This document shows, in pieces, positions 8,564-17,752 of a stretch of 64,000 bases of DNA. The DNA is taken from contig NZ_JACHJL010000014.1 of the NCBI RefSeq assembly GCF_014203645.1, positions 1 through 64,000 of the forward strand. The letters are read 5' to 3'. The DNA comes from Streptomyces zagrosensis. GTDB taxonomy: Bacteria > Actinomycetota > Actinomycetes > Streptomycetales > Streptomycetaceae. Numbering within the stretch: the stretch's first letter is position 1; the number at the start of each line of letters is the position of its first letter. The notes beneath the pieces are model-generated. The model had not been told where the DNA came from. It saw only the letters and a list, made by a program, of their open reading frames with translations, and searched no databases. The position numbers and the translations under genes are program-made.

Positions 8564-9153
8564 GGGACTCCCAGAGGCAGAGCTTCCATCACGTGCAGTG
8601 CGGGACCGTTCACCCGTCGTAAGGACGTGTGGGTACCGGTTGCGTCTGAGGAGAATAACGCTTCGTATAGGTGACGCTACACCGAGTTGCTTAAATCGCC
8701 GTTTCGGTCCATTCTGTAGCGACTTGGCGGCCTATCAGGAGTCGAACGTTGATCGGAAGTTGATCGAAAACCTTCGTGATCTGTTTAATTACGGGGCGTG
8801 TTATGGCAATCCGGACGTAGCGGGACTGGGGAGAAACGCGTGCGGGTAAGCGGCCTGGATTGAGTGAACTCGCCTGTGTGCGGCGGCTGATGGGGCCCGG
8901 CGGTCGAGCGCGGAGCCCGCCCGGTTTCCGTGCGTTTCGTGTGTTCGGCATGATCAGCGCGTTCCGCATGTCCAGCGTGTGCTGCGTGCTTCCGTGTCCG
9001 CGCGGGGTGGGTCCGCGGCTCGGGGCGCACTTCCCAAGGAGGGGTGACCCGCGTGTGGGCGCGGCGGTATGGGCCTGGCCGTCGCTCTGTGTGACGGGCG
9101 GCTGGTTGGTGCGGCGTGTTGACTCGGTTCGAGCCTGTGCGGGCCCGTCTTGG
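8564..9153. other. Long bldN upstream region
   Basis: A stretch of 590 bases between bldN and the convergent end of the HAD-IB gene. The first 140 bases upstream of bldN are distinctly AT-richer than the flanks and should hold the promoters. The remainder resembles ordinary GC-rich intergenic DNA without a supportable gene. Confidence 0.6.
8656..8668. promoter_or_regulatory. Candidate BldD operator upstream of bldN
   Basis: TAACGCTTCGTAT lies about 95 bases ahead of the bldN start and matches the BldD box (TNACNCWGNGTNA) at seven of nine fixed positions. On the bldN strand it overlaps an AT-rich segment that could hold the -10 element. BldD control of bldN is established in Streptomyces; this exact site is my inference. 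Confidence 0.35.
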
Positions 9154-10131
9154 TCAGCGGCGCCGGCGGTGCAGGGCGACCGCTGCTGCGGCGCCGCCCG
9201 CCACCGCGCCCACACCGGCCGCCGCCGGGATGCCGACCTTGGCCGCCTTGCGGCCGGTGCGGTAGTCCCGCAGTCGCCAGCCGCGTTCGCGGGCGTGCTT
9301 GCTCAGTCGGGCGTCCGGGTTGATGGCGTACGGGTGGCCGACGATCGACAGCATCGGGATGTCGTTGGCCGAGTCGCTGTAGGCCGCGCAGCGCGTGAGG
9401 TCCAGGCCCTCGGCCGCGGCCAGGGCGCGTACCGCCTCCGCCTTCGCCGGGCCGTGTAGCGGCTCGCCGACCAGCTTGCCGGTGTAGACACCGCCGATGG
9501 ACTCGGCGACCGTGCCCAGGGCGCCGGTCAGCCCAAGCCGCCTGGCGATGATCGTCGCCGTCTCCACCGGGGCCGCGGTCACCAGCCAAACCTTCTGTCC
9601 GGCATCCAGATGGGCCTGGGCCAGCGCGCGAGTTCCCGGCCAAATCCTTTCGGCCATGTACTCGTCGTAGATCTCCTCGCCAATGGACATCAACTCCGAG
9701 ACGCGATGGCCCTTGACGATGGACAGAGCGCTGTTACGCGCGTCTTCCATATGCGCCGGGTCCTCGACGCCCGCGAGCCGGAACCATGCCTGTTGCCAGG
9801 CGAAGCGGGCGAGTTCACGCTTGCGGAAGAAGTGACGCTTATACAGGCCGCGGCCGAAGTGAAAGAGCGCGGCACCCTGCATCACGGTGTTGTCGAGGTC
9901 GAAGAAGGCGGCGGCATGGCGATCGCCGGGGACGGGAAATTCTGGTTCTGAGACCTCTTGGACTTCTTGAGCCTCTGCAACGCCTTGAGGCGCTTGCGCG
10001 GTCTTGTCCTCGAAGTCCTCGCCGAGTTCCCACGCGGTTTTCCGTGCTGCCTCCGCCGCGGCTTCGCCGGCCAACACACTGCGTGCGGTAGCCGAGCGCC
10101 TGCGGGGAGTGAGCCATCCTAGAGCGGCCAT
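9154..10131 (-). CDS. HAD-IB family phosphatase (SerB1-like)
   Basis: A 325-residue protein. After an Ala/Glu-rich N-terminal 75 residues comes the HAD motif FDLDNTVMQGAALFHFGRGL, the SerB/CicA-type subclass IB start. Motif II is in VWLVTAAPVE, and motif IV lies in AAYSDSANDIPMLSIVGHPYAINPD. The C-terminus has an Ala/Gly-rich helix (GIPAAAGVGAVAGGAAAAVAL) that could insert in the membrane, followed by basic residues. This is the gene class that precedes glutaredoxin and hem genes in actinobacteria (Rv0505c in M. tuberculosis, from memory). Possible substrates are phosphoserine or lysophospholipid head groups; not determinable here. Confidence 0.85.
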   Translation of the reverse strand: MAALGWLTPRRRSATARSVLAGEAAAEAARKTAWELGEDFEDKTAQAPQGVAEAQEVQEVSEPEFPVPGDRHAAAFFDLDNTVMQGAALFHFGRGLYKRHFFRKRELARFAWQQAWFRLAGVEDPAHMEDARNSALSIVKGHRVSELMSIGEEIYDEYMAERIWPGTRALAQAHLDAGQKVWLVTAAPVETATIIARRLGLTGALGTVAESIGGVYTGKLVGEPLHGPAKAEAVRALAAAEGLDLTRCAAYSDSANDIPMLSIVGHPYAINPDARLSKHARERGWRLRDYRTGRKAAKVGIPAAAGVGAVAGGAAAAVALHRRRR

Positions 10132-10317
10132 AGCGCGAGCATAGCTAGCCGGCTCGGACCAGTCGGAGTCGGGACGATTCGCAGAGCGTGAACATCCCGC
10201 TACGGGATTTCTTGCTCCGCTGGTAAAGCCACTGGGCCGCCAGTGCCGCCGGTGCCGCGGTGGGCGTAGGCGGTGGGCCTAGATGGTGGGCGCAGACGGC
10301 GAGGTGTGGCGTGTCGG

Positions 10318-10596
10318 TCAGCCGCCGAGTGCCTTGCGCAGCCGGTCGGGGTGTACGCGCCAAAAATCGTGCTGGTCGCCATCGACGAGGATGACCGGGA
10401 TCTGTTCCCAGTGCTTGCGGTACAGCTCTTCGTCCTCGGTAATGTCTTTCTTTTCCCACGACGCGCCGAGTTCGGCGCAGACCTTTTCGATCACTTGCTG
10501 TGCGTCATCACACAGATGGCAGCCGGGTTTGCCGATCAACGTCACGGTGCTCTCGGCGGGGTTCTTACGGCGCGATCGGGGCAGCAACGGGCTCAT
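10318..10596 (-). CDS. Glutaredoxin-like protein
   Basis: A 92-residue protein with a thioredoxin fold. It has the redox motif CHLC in VTLIGKPGCHLCDDAQQVIEKV and the cis-Pro segment EQIPVILVDG. Family members of about 80-95 residues with CxxC act as small thiol-disulfide carriers; the partner (mycothiol or thioredoxin system) is unknown. It is divergent from rex and next to the Rex operator region, which fits a redox theme, though transcription in that direction is not shown to be Rex-controlled. Confidence 0.85.
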   Translation of the reverse strand: MSPLLPRSRRKNPAESTVTLIGKPGCHLCDDAQQVIEKVCAELGASWEKKDITEDEELYRKHWEQIPVILVDGDQHDFWRVHPDRLRKALGG

Positions 10597-10968
10597 GTCG
10601 CCATTGTGCCGCCATTGTGCCGCCGTTTGTCGGGTTCGTAGTCAGCGCCTGTGGGGATCGAAGGTGGCGCGCGGTGGATTACCATCGTGGGCGATTTGTT
10701 GGCATCCGGGGGCATAGCGGTGAGGAGTGTGGGACGCGTGCTTCCGTTGGCGATCCTGGGGCCGTGGTGGGAATGCAGCGAACGGCGCGAACGGCGCGGC
10801 TCGGGTGGCGGTTCCGGAATCGGCCCGAAAGGGCGCGTGACACCCGTCACTTTGCTCGGACAAAGCGGACACCATCTTTGTGCACGCGTTCACAAAGGCA
10901 TAGCCTGCACTTCACGGGGCGGTCCTGGGACGGGCCGTCCGCAGCCCCGCTCTACCCGCAGGAGCACC
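10597..10968. other. Divergent glutaredoxin/rex intergenic region
   Basis: A stretch of 372 bases. It contains the Rex operator (listed separately) about 75 bases before the rex start. An open frame continuous with rex extends leftward to 10651, but its translation is not Rex-like. No other gene is seen. Confidence 0.6.
10879..10894. promoter_or_regulatory. Rex operator (ROP) upstream of rex-hemACDB
   Basis: TGTGCACGCGTTCACA matches the Streptomyces Rex operator TGTGAACGCGTTCACA with one difference in 16 bases, with an extra flanking T and A pair (TTGTG...CACAA). It sits 75 bases ahead of the rex start, so Rex should autorepress rex-hem when NADH/NAD+ is low, as known in S. coelicolor. Confidence 0.92.
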
Positions 10969-11883
10969 GTGGCAACTGGCCGAACTCACCGACCGGCGAC
11001 CCGAAGCCGAGGGATTCCCGAGGCCACCGTCGCCCGGCTTCCGCTGTATCTGCGCGCGTTGACCGCGCTCTCCGAGCGCTCGGTTCCCACGGTTTCCTCC
11101 GAGGAGTTGGCCGCCGCGGCCGGGGTGAACTCGGCGAAGCTCCGTAAGGACTTCAGCTACCTGGGCTCGTACGGCACCCGCGGGGTCGGTTACGACGTGG
11201 AGTACCTCGTCTACCAGATCTCCCGCGAGCTCGGCCTGACCCAGGACTGGCCAGTCGTCATCGTCGGCATTGGTAACCTCGGCGCCGCGCTCGCCAACTA
11301 CGGTGGGTTCGCCTCCCGCGGCTTTCGGGTCGCCGCGCTCATCGACGCCGACCCGTCGATGGCGGGCAAGCCCGTCGCGGGCATCGCCGTGCAGCACACC
11401 GACGAGCTTGAAAAGATCATCAGTGACAACGGGGTCTCCATCGGCGTCATCGCCACCCCGGCCGGAGCCGCACAGCAGGTCTGCGAGCGCCTGGTGGCCG
11501 CCGGTGTGACCTCCATCCTCAACTTCGCGCCGACCGTGCTGACCGTTCCTGACGGCGTGGACGTACGCAAGGTGGATCTCTCCATCGAGTTGCAGATCCT
11601 CGCCTTCCACGAGCAGCGCAAGGCCGGCGAAGAGGCGGCCCAGGACGCGGCGCAGGCAGACGCCACCGCGCCCGCGCCGCCGCCCATCCGCGCGAACCGT
11701 GGCTCGTCTGATGGCGGCGCGGGCCGCTCATCGGCCGGGGCCGACGCGACTGCCTCCGCCGGCTCCCGTGCGGCCTCCGCCGGCACTCGGGCACCCTCCG
11801 GCAGCACTCGGGCAGCCTCCGGCGCCGCAGCCCGTGACAACAAGGGACCTGACGGGGATGTGCCCGCGGTGATGCCGGCATGA
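10969..11883 (+). CDS. rex: Redox-sensing transcriptional repressor Rex
   Basis: A 304-residue protein. The N-terminal winged helix (IPEATVARLPLYLRAL ... SAKLRKDFSYLGSYGTRGVGY) is followed by the NADH-binding Rossmann core (VVIVGIGNLGAAL from about residue 94). Binding of NADH releases DNA; the regulon covers respiration and haem genes. The start GTG 10969 has AGGAG just upstream and gives the conserved N-terminus MATGRTHRPATRSRGIP. The C-terminal 75 residues (Ala/Arg/Ser/Gly-rich, with repeated SAGTRAPSGSTRAASG) extend beyond the usual end near residue 230 and look disordered. It overlaps hemA by four bases (ATGA), so coupling is expected. Confidence 0.95.
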   Translation: MATGRTHRPATRSRGIPEATVARLPLYLRALTALSERSVPTVSSEELAAAAGVNSAKLRKDFSYLGSYGTRGVGYDVEYLVYQISRELGLTQDWPVVIVGIGNLGAALANYGGFASRGFRVAALIDADPSMAGKPVAGIAVQHTDELEKIISDNGVSIGVIATPAGAAQQVCERLVAAGVTSILNFAPTVLTVPDGVDVRKVDLSIELQILAFHEQRKAGEEAAQDAAQADATAPAPPPIRANRGSSDGGAGRSSAGADATASAGSRAASAGTRAPSGSTRAASGAAARDNKGPDGDVPAVMPA

Positions 11884-13775
11884 GTTTGCTGGTCATCGGG
11901 CTGAGCCACCGCAGTGCCCCGGTGAGCGTGCTGGAGCGCGCCGCACTGCCGGGCGAGCGGCGGGCGAAGTTGGTGCAGGATGCCCTCGCCGCCGAGCCGG
12001 CGGCGGAGGCGGCGGTCTTGGCCACCTGTAACCGTGTCGAGTTGTACGCGGATGTGGACAAGTTCCACGCCGGGATCGCCGAGATGTCCACGCTCCTCGC
12101 GCTGCACACCGGTGTCGCGTTGGATGAGCTGACGCCGTATCTGTACGTGCACTACGAGGACCGGGCCGTCCACCATCTGTTCTCGGTGGCCTGCGGTCTT
12201 GACTCGATGGTGGTCGGTGAAGGCCAGATCCTCGGTCAGATCAAGGACGCGCTCGCGCTCGGGCAGGAGTTGCACACCGCCGGGCGATTGCTCAACGACC
12301 TGTTCCAGCAGGCGCTGCGGGTAGGCAAGCGCGCACACAGCGAGACCGGCATCGACAAGGCCGGGCAGTCGCTGGTGACCTTCGGGCTCGAACAGCTCGC
12401 TGGCGGGGTACCGGTGGAGCGCTGGGCCGCGGGCAAGCGCGCCCTGGTGATCGGCGCCGGCTCGATGTCCTCGCTGGCCGCGACCACGCTGGCGCGCGCC
12501 GGGGTGGCCGAACTCGCGGTCGCCAATCGCACCCTGGATCGGGCGCACCGACTGGCGACCGCGCTCACGGAGCAGACTGCGAACCCAGCAGACCCAGCAG
12601 ATCCCGTAGGCCCCGTCTACGACGTGGGCCGGATGCCAGCCGCGCGACAGGGCAGCGACGTAAGCCAGCGCAGCGACGCAGGCCAGAGCAATGACGCAGC
12701 CCAGAGCAGCGACGCAGGCCAGCGCAGCGACGCAGCCCAAAACCACGGCGCAGCCCAGGCCGACAGCGCGGCTCAAGCCGGTGCCGTTGGCCAAGCGGGA
12801 GAGGCCGGCCAGGATGGGCCGTGCGGCCACAGTGACGTCTTTGGACCCGCCGCCGCAGGCGCCAACGCCTCGGGTGCCGCGGCCTCAACCGCAGCAGCAG
12901 CCGCCAACGCCTCCGCCGTCATAGGTCTGGCCGCCGTGCCGGCCATGCCGTACCACGAGTGTGTTGCCGGCGTGCCATCGCTGGACGGCACCTCCTGCGG
13001 CACGGAAGCTTCTGGGCACGCTGGGCACGCCGCTGGGTATGCCTCTGGACACGGACACGCTGAGCGCCCCGCGCACACCGGGCGAGTCGCCGCGGACGTC
13101 GCGGACGCGGCCTGGCATGGCGGGCGCACGGGGCTCATCGCTCGCGCCGTGCCGATCGCCGAGGCCACCGCCGAACTGGCCGGCGCCGACATCGTCGTCT
13201 CCTGTACGGGCGCGACCGGCCTCGTACTGGATGCCGACGCGCTGTACAAGGCCGCGGCGCAGCGCCCCGACCAGCCGTTGGCCCTTCTCGATCTGGCGAT
13301 GCCGCGTGATATCGACGCCGCTGCGCACCGGCTTGAGGGCGTACGACTGGTCGATATCGAGTCGCTCGCCGAGGCGTCAGCCGACGCGCCCATGGCCGCC
13401 GATGTGGACCAGGTGCGGGCCATCGTCTCGGCCGAGGTGGCCGCCTTCGGGGCGGCCCAGCGGGCCGCGCACATCACGCCCACGGTGGTTGCCCTGCGCA
13501 CCATGGCCGCCGACGTGGTCGCCGGGGAGATCGCCCGGCTCGACGGGCGGCTTCCCGATCTTGATGAGAAGCAACGCGCGGAGATCACCCAAACCGTGCG
13601 CCGCGTGGTGGACAAGCTGCTGCACGCGCCGACGGTGCGGGTGAAGCAGCTTGCGAGCACGCCGGGCGGCGCAGGCTACGCGGACGCCTTGCGCGAGCTC
13701 TTCGACCTCGACCCGGAGGCGGTCGCGGCCGTCAGCCGGGCCGATGGGAACGACCTGAAGCGAGGACGGGCATGA
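11880..13775 (+). CDS. hemA: Glutamyl-tRNA reductase with large internal insertion
   Basis: A 631-residue enzyme for the first committed step of C5-pathway tetrapyrrole synthesis (glutamyl-tRNA to glutamate-1-semialdehyde, NADPH). Catalytic Cys50 lies in TCNRVELY. SMVVGEGQILGQIKDAL marks the catalytic domain, GAGSMSSLAATTLARAG (about 190) the NADPH site, and the C-terminal dimerisation helices read EITQTVRRVVDKLLHAPT. Between NRTLDRAHRLATALTEQ and GLIARAVPIAEA about 180 extra residues are inserted in the NADPH domain. They begin with hexapeptide repeats (QxSDAx) and then run through a Cys/His-rich stretch. Typical length is 420-580. The start overlaps rex, and the stop overlaps hemC (ATGA). 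Confidence 0.95.
   Translation: MSLLVIGLSHRSAPVSVLERAALPGERRAKLVQDALAAEPAAEAAVLATCNRVELYADVDKFHAGIAEMSTLLALHTGVALDELTPYLYVHYEDRAVHHLFSVACGLDSMVVGEGQILGQIKDALALGQELHTAGRLLNDLFQQALRVGKRAHSETGIDKAGQSLVTFGLEQLAGGVPVERWAAGKRALVIGAGSMSSLAATTLARAGVAELAVANRTLDRAHRLATALTEQTANPADPADPVGPVYDVGRMPAARQGSDVSQRSDAGQSNDAAQSSDAGQRSDAAQNHGAAQADSAAQAGAVGQAGEAGQDGPCGHSDVFGPAAAGANASGAAASTAAAAANASAVIGLAAVPAMPYHECVAGVPSLDGTSCGTEASGHAGHAAGYASGHGHAERPAHTGRVAADVADAAWHGGRTGLIARAVPIAEATAELAGADIVVSCTGATGLVLDADALYKAAAQRPDQPLALLDLAMPRDIDAAAHRLEGVRLVDIESLAEASADAPMAADVDQVRAIVSAEVAAFGAAQRAAHITPTVVALRTMAADVVAGEIARLDGRLPDLDEKQRAEITQTVRRVVDKLLHAPTVRVKQLASTPGGAGYADALRELFDLDPEAVAAVSRADGNDLKRGRA
12648..12773 (+). repeat. 18-bp in-frame repeats inside hemA
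   Basis: Six clear and one decayed copy of an 18-base unit (consensus CAGMGCAGCGACGCAGSC) encode the hexapeptide Q-R/S-S-D-A-G/A. The array begins at codon 257, inside the extra segment of HemA. Length change keeps the frame. Confidence 0.85.
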
Positions 13776-14896
13776 CCGACAGCACACCCCTCACCCCCGA
13801 CTGTCGGGGAGCTCCTCCGGGCCCGGCCGCCGTGAGCAGCGGAGCCGTGGGCAGCGGAGCCGTTGGCAGCGGAGCCGTTGGTTTCGGCGCCGCGCTGCGG
13901 CTCGGCACCCGGCGTAGCGCGCTGGCGATGGCCCAGTCCGCCCAGGTCGCCACGGCTGTACGGAAGCTGACTGGCCGTCCGGTCGAGCTGGTGGAGATCA
14001 CCACGTACGGCGACACCTCGCGCGAGCACCTGGCGCAGATCGGTGGCACCGGCGTGTTCGTATCGGCGCTGCGTGACGCGCTGCTCAGCGGCGCCATCGA
14101 TCTGGCCGTGCACTCCCTCAAGGACCTGCCGACCGCCGACCCCGCTGACCTGGTGCTGGCGGCGGTGCCGCCGCGTGCGGACCCGCGCGATGCGCTGGTG
14201 GCGCGCGACGGCCTCGGGTTTGAGGCGCTGGCTGCCGACGCGTCGGCCGCTGGGCGTGTGGCTCGCGTCGGTACGGGTTCGCCGCGCCGCATGGCGCAGC
14301 TCAACGCGTGGGCGCGGGCGTATGGTCTGGCTGTTGAGATCGTGCCGATCCGCGGCAATATCGACACTCGGATCGGTTTCGTCCGCTCCGGTGAGCTGGA
14401 CGCCGTGGTGTTGGCTGCCGCCGGCCTCCACCGCATTGGCCGGATCGAGGAGGCGACCGAGATCCTCGACGCCGACCTGGTTTTGCCTGCCCCCGGCCAG
14501 GGGGCCCTGGCGATCGAGTGTGCTGCCTCGCACCCCGTGTATGGCACTGCGCTCGTTGCCGACCTCGCCGAGCTCGACGACCCGTACACTCGGGCCGCCG
14601 TGACCGCTGAGCGATCTCTACTCGCCGCCCTGGAAGCCGGCTGTAGCGCACCTGTGGGGGCGCTGGCCGATTTGCTGGGCGACGGGCAGGCTGTTTCCGA
14701 GATGCGCCTGCGGGGCGTCGTTGGCACGACCGACGGCTCCGCGCTGGTGCAGCTATCCACCACTGGTCCCGTACCTACCTCTACTCCTCGCAGTGCAACG
14801 CACGGCGCCGTGTCCCCAGCCACGCTGGGGCGCGAACTCGCCGCTGACATGCTCGCGAAGGGTGCGGCCGGTCTTATGGGGGAGCGAGCACATTGA
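13772..14896 (+). CDS. hemC: Porphobilinogen deaminase (hydroxymethylbilane synthase)
   Basis: A 374-residue enzyme joining four porphobilinogens. The LGTRRSALAMAQ motif starts the conserved core at about residue 45. HSLKDLPT, the GTGSPRR substrate-binding arginines, and ALEAGCSAPVGA with the dipyrromethane-attaching Cys (about residue 290) are all present. The first 42 residues are a species-specific extension containing three SGAVG repeats. ATG 13772 overlaps the hemA stop, fixing the start by coupling. Family length is about 310-330, so the extra length lies in the N-terminal extension and the tail. Confidence 0.95.
   Translation: MTDSTPLTPDCRGAPPGPAAVSSGAVGSGAVGSGAVGFGAALRLGTRRSALAMAQSAQVATAVRKLTGRPVELVEITTYGDTSREHLAQIGGTGVFVSALRDALLSGAIDLAVHSLKDLPTADPADLVLAAVPPRADPRDALVARDGLGFEALAADASAAGRVARVGTGSPRRMAQLNAWARAYGLAVEIVPIRGNIDTRIGFVRSGELDAVVLAAAGLHRIGRIEEATEILDADLVLPAPGQGALAIECAASHPVYGTALVADLAELDDPYTRAAVTAERSLLAALEAGCSAPVGALADLLGDGQAVSEMRLRGVVGTTDGSALVQLSTTGPVPTSTPRSATHGAVSPATLGRELAADMLAKGAAGLMGERAH
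13838..13882 (+). repeat. 15-bp in-frame repeats in hemC 5' end
   Basis: Three tandem copies of AGCGGAGCCGTKGGY encode SGAVG. They sit in the non-conserved N-terminal extension before the LGTRRSALA core. Confidence 0.85.
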
Positions 14897-16557
14897 ACCC
14901 CACCGCCCCGAACCACCCCGGCTGCGGGCACGTCACCTTCCTAGGTGCCGGGCCAGGCGATCCGGGTCTGCTCACGCTGCGCGCCGTGGAGGCACTGGCT
15001 ACGGCCGATGTGCTGATCGCCGACGCGCAGGTGCTCGACGTGGTGCGTCCGCATGTGCGGCCGAATGTCGCGGCCGACGCGCAGAGCGCACTACGGCAGA
15101 CCGAGGCTGACGGCGCGTCAGTGGCCGCCGGAGTCCCGGTGCTTAGGGATACCGCCAATCTTGTCATGGTGGCTGCGCGCGGCGGCAAGCGGGTCGTCCG
15201 TGCGGTCGCGGGCGACCCTGGCCTCGACGGCAATGCCGGCGAGGAGATGCTGGTGTGCGCCGCCGAGTCCATCGCCTTCGAGGTCGTGCCCGGTGTCGCG
15301 GCTGCGGTCGGCGTGCCGGCCTACGCCGGGGTGCCGCTGCGCGACGCGCGAGGCACGGACGTGCGCTTCGTCGATGCCCGTACCGCCGATGAGCGGTGCT
15401 GGGGCGAGGTCGGCGCAAGCGACGGCACCGCCGTGGTCACGGCCACGCTGGAGACGGTCGCGGCTGCCGCGGGCGAGCTGGTGGCCGCGGGCCGTAAGCC
15501 GGACACGCCGCTGACGGTGACCGTCGCGGGCACCACGACGCGCCAACGCACCTGGACGGCAACGCTTGGCACCATCGCGCAGGTCTTCAAGTCGGCCAAG
15601 GTGCTGCCCTCATCCGATGGGGGCCAGCCCGTCATAGCCGTGGTCGGTGAGCGTGGCGCTGCCGGACGGCGCGATCGACTGTCGTGGTTTGAGTCCAAGC
15701 CGCTGTTCGGCTGGAACGTGCTCGTGCCGCGTACGAAGGAACAGTCCGCTTCGCTCTCCGACCAACTGCGCTCCTACGGTGCGGTGCCCAGCGAGGTGCC
15801 GACCATCGCCGTGGAGCCACCGCGTACCCCGCAGCAGATGGAACGGGCCGTCAAGGGCCTGGTCACCGGGCGCTACGAGTGGATCGCCTTCACCTCGGTC
15901 AACGCGGTCAAGGCGGTACGGGAGAAGTTCGAGGAGTACGGGCTCGACGCCCGCGCGTTCGCCGGCATCAAGGTCGCGGCGGTCGGTGAGCAGACCGCCA
16001 AGTCGCTGATCGAGTTCGGCGTCAAGCCGGACCTGGTGCCCAGCGGCGAGCAGTCCGCCGCTGGGCTGCTGGAGGACTGGCCGCCGTACGACCCGGTCTT
16101 CGACCCGATCGACCGCGTCTTTTTGCCGCGTGCCGACATCGCCACCGAGACGCTGGTGGCCGGGCTGATCGAGCTGGGTTGGGAGGTGGACGACGTCACC
16201 GCCTACCGGACGGTGCGCGCGTCGCCGCCGCCGGTCGAGACCCGCGAGGCCATCAAGAGCGGCGGCTTCGACGCGGTGCTCTTCACCTCGTCATCGACCG
16301 TGCGCAACCTCGTCGGCATTGCGGGCAAGCCGCACAATGTCACTGTCATCGCCTGCATCGGCCCGGCTACCGCGAAGACCGCGGAGGAACACGGCCTGCG
16401 GGTGGATGTGCTGTCGCCCGAGCCCTCGGTGCACAAGCTGGCCGAGGCACTCGCCGAGTTCGGCGCGGCGCGGCGGGTTGCCGCCCTGGAGGCCGGGGAC
16501 CCGGTCACCCGCCCGAGCGAGCGGCGGCCCGGATCACGTAGGAGGGCACGCTCTTGA
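14893..16557 (+). CDS. hemD: Uroporphyrinogen-III C-methyltransferase / uroporphyrinogen-III synthase fusion
   Basis: A 554-residue bifunctional protein. Residues about 15-255 are a tetrapyrrole methylase domain (SUMT motif [16 protein letters not shown]). Some consensus in the middle is weak, so SAM methylase activity is probable but not certain. Residues about 270-545 are uroporphyrinogen-III synthase ([26 protein letters not shown], then [12 protein letters not shown]), which closes and inverts ring D. This fusion is standard in actinobacteria. It starts at TTG 14893, overlapping the hemC stop as TTGA, and its stop overlaps the hemB ATG. The fused methylase would divert product to siroheme/cobalamin. 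Confidence 0.92.
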   Translation: MNPTAPNHPGCGHVTFLGAGPGDPGLLTLRAVEALATADVLIADAQVLDVVRPHVRPNVAADAQSALRQTEADGASVAAGVPVLRDTANLVMVAARGGKRVVRAVAGDPGLDGNAGEEMLVCAAESIAFEVVPGVAAAVGVPAYAGVPLRDARGTDVRFVDARTADERCWGEVGASDGTAVVTATLETVAAAAGELVAAGRKPDTPLTVTVAGTTTRQRTWTATLGTIAQVFKSAKVLPSSDGGQPVIAVVGERGAAGRRDRLSWFESKPLFGWNVLVPRTKEQSASLSDQLRSYGAVPSEVPTIAVEPPRTPQQMERAVKGLVTGRYEWIAFTSVNAVKAVREKFEEYGLDARAFAGIKVAAVGEQTAKSLIEFGVKPDLVPSGEQSAAGLLEDWPPYDPVFDPIDRVFLPRADIATETLVAGLIELGWEVDDVTAYRTVRASPPPVETREAIKSGGFDAVLFTSSSTVRNLVGIAGKPHNVTVIACIGPATAKTAEEHGLRVDVLSPEPSVHKLAEALAEFGAARRVAALEAGDPVTRPSERRPGSRRRARS

Positions 16558-17555
16558 TGGAGTACGGCAACTTTCCCGGGGCCAGGCCCCGCCGGTTGCG
16601 CACCACCCCCGCCATGCGGCGCATGGTCGCCGAGAATCGGCTGCACCCGGCCGAACTGATCCTGCCCGCCTTCGTCCGTGAGGGCATCAGCGAGCCGGTG
16701 CCGATCGCGGCCATGCCGGGCGTTGTGCAGCACACCCGGGACACGCTGCGCAAGGCAGCCGCCGAGGCGGTGGCTGCCGGGCTCGGCGGGATCATGCTCT
16801 TCGGAGTGCCGGAGGATGCGAAGAAGGACGCCGTGGGCACGCCGGGCACCGATCCGGACGGCATCCTTCAGGTCGCGCTGCGGGACGTACGGGCCGAGGT
16901 CGGCGACGACCTGGTGATCATGTCCGATCTGTGCTTGGACGAGCACACCGACCACGGCCACTGCGGCGTCCTGGACGCCGCGGGGCGGGTGGACAACGAT
17001 GCGACGCTGGAGCGGTACGCCGAGATGGCCCGTGCCCAGGCCGAGGCGGGCGCGCACACGGTCGGGCCGAGCGGCATGATGGACGGTCAGGTCCGGGTGG
17101 TCCGCGAGGCGCTCGACGGTGCGGGGCACCAGGACGTGTCGATCCTGGCGTACACCGCGAAATACTCCTCCGCCTTCTACGGCCCGTTCCGGGAGGCGGT
17201 CGGCTCCTCGCTCAAGGGCGACCGCAAGACGTATCAGCAGGACCCGGCCAACGCCCGCGAGGCGTTGCGCGAGCTGGCCCTCGACCTCGCCGAGGGCGCG
17301 GACATGGTGATGGTCAAGCCGGCGTTGCCGTACCTGGATGTGCTGCGGCAGATCGCGGACGCGGCGACGGTGCCGGTCGCCGCGTACCAGATCTCCGGTG
17401 AGTACGCGATGGTTGAGGCAGCCGCCGCCAACGGCTGGATCGAGCGGGACCGGGCGATCATGGAGACGCTCACGTCCGTGCGTCGGGCCGGGGCGGGCAT
17501 GATCCTCACCTACTGGGCGACGGAGGTCGCCGGCTGGCTGCACTCCGAGCGCTGA
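16557..17555 (+). CDS. hemB: Delta-aminolevulinic acid dehydratase (porphobilinogen synthase), Mg-type
   Basis: A 332-residue enzyme condensing two aminolevulinates. The two catalytic lysines are in [13 protein letters not shown] and [11 protein letters not shown]. The metal loop reads [14 protein letters not shown], in which the zinc-type cysteine pattern (CxCx...C) is replaced by Asp, pointing to the Mg-dependent class. ATG 16557 overlaps the hemD stop (TGATG), with AGGAGGG 7-13 bases ahead. It is the last gene of the rex-hemACDB operon, with a terminator some 90 bases downstream. Confidence 0.95.
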   Translation: MEYGNFPGARPRRLRTTPAMRRMVAENRLHPAELILPAFVREGISEPVPIAAMPGVVQHTRDTLRKAAAEAVAAGLGGIMLFGVPEDAKKDAVGTPGTDPDGILQVALRDVRAEVGDDLVIMSDLCLDEHTDHGHCGVLDAAGRVDNDATLERYAEMARAQAEAGAHTVGPSGMMDGQVRVVREALDGAGHQDVSILAYTAKYSSAFYGPFREAVGSSLKGDRKTYQQDPANAREALRELALDLAEGADMVMVKPALPYLDVLRQIADAATVPVAAYQISGEYAMVEAAAANGWIERDRAIMETLTSVRRAGAGMILTYWATEVAGWLHSER

Positions 17556-17647
17556 TGGCCGCGCCGGGACGCGTTCCCGGTTGGCTCGGCTAGCTCGCTA
17601 GCCCGGTGGTACACGTGCACGGTGGCCGCTTGCCCACTGGCTCTTTG

Positions 17648-17684
17648 AGGCTCCGCCCCTGGATTTCGTCGCCGGGCGGAGCCT
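17648..17684 (+). terminator. Terminator of the rex-hem operon
   Basis: An 11-bp perfect stem AGGCTCCGCCC / GGGCGGAGCCT with a 15-base loop, followed by TTTG, lies 93 bases after hemB. Confidence 0.8.
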
Positions 17685-17752
17685 TTGCCTTATCGTCGCG
17701 GCCTTACCGTCTCGGCCCTGGGGCTGAAAGCAGAGGTTGACAGCCGTGCGGC

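Noticed and set aside
11298-12830. Minus-strand frame opposite rex and hemA
   Set aside because: Shadow of conserved genes; starts and composition do not fit.
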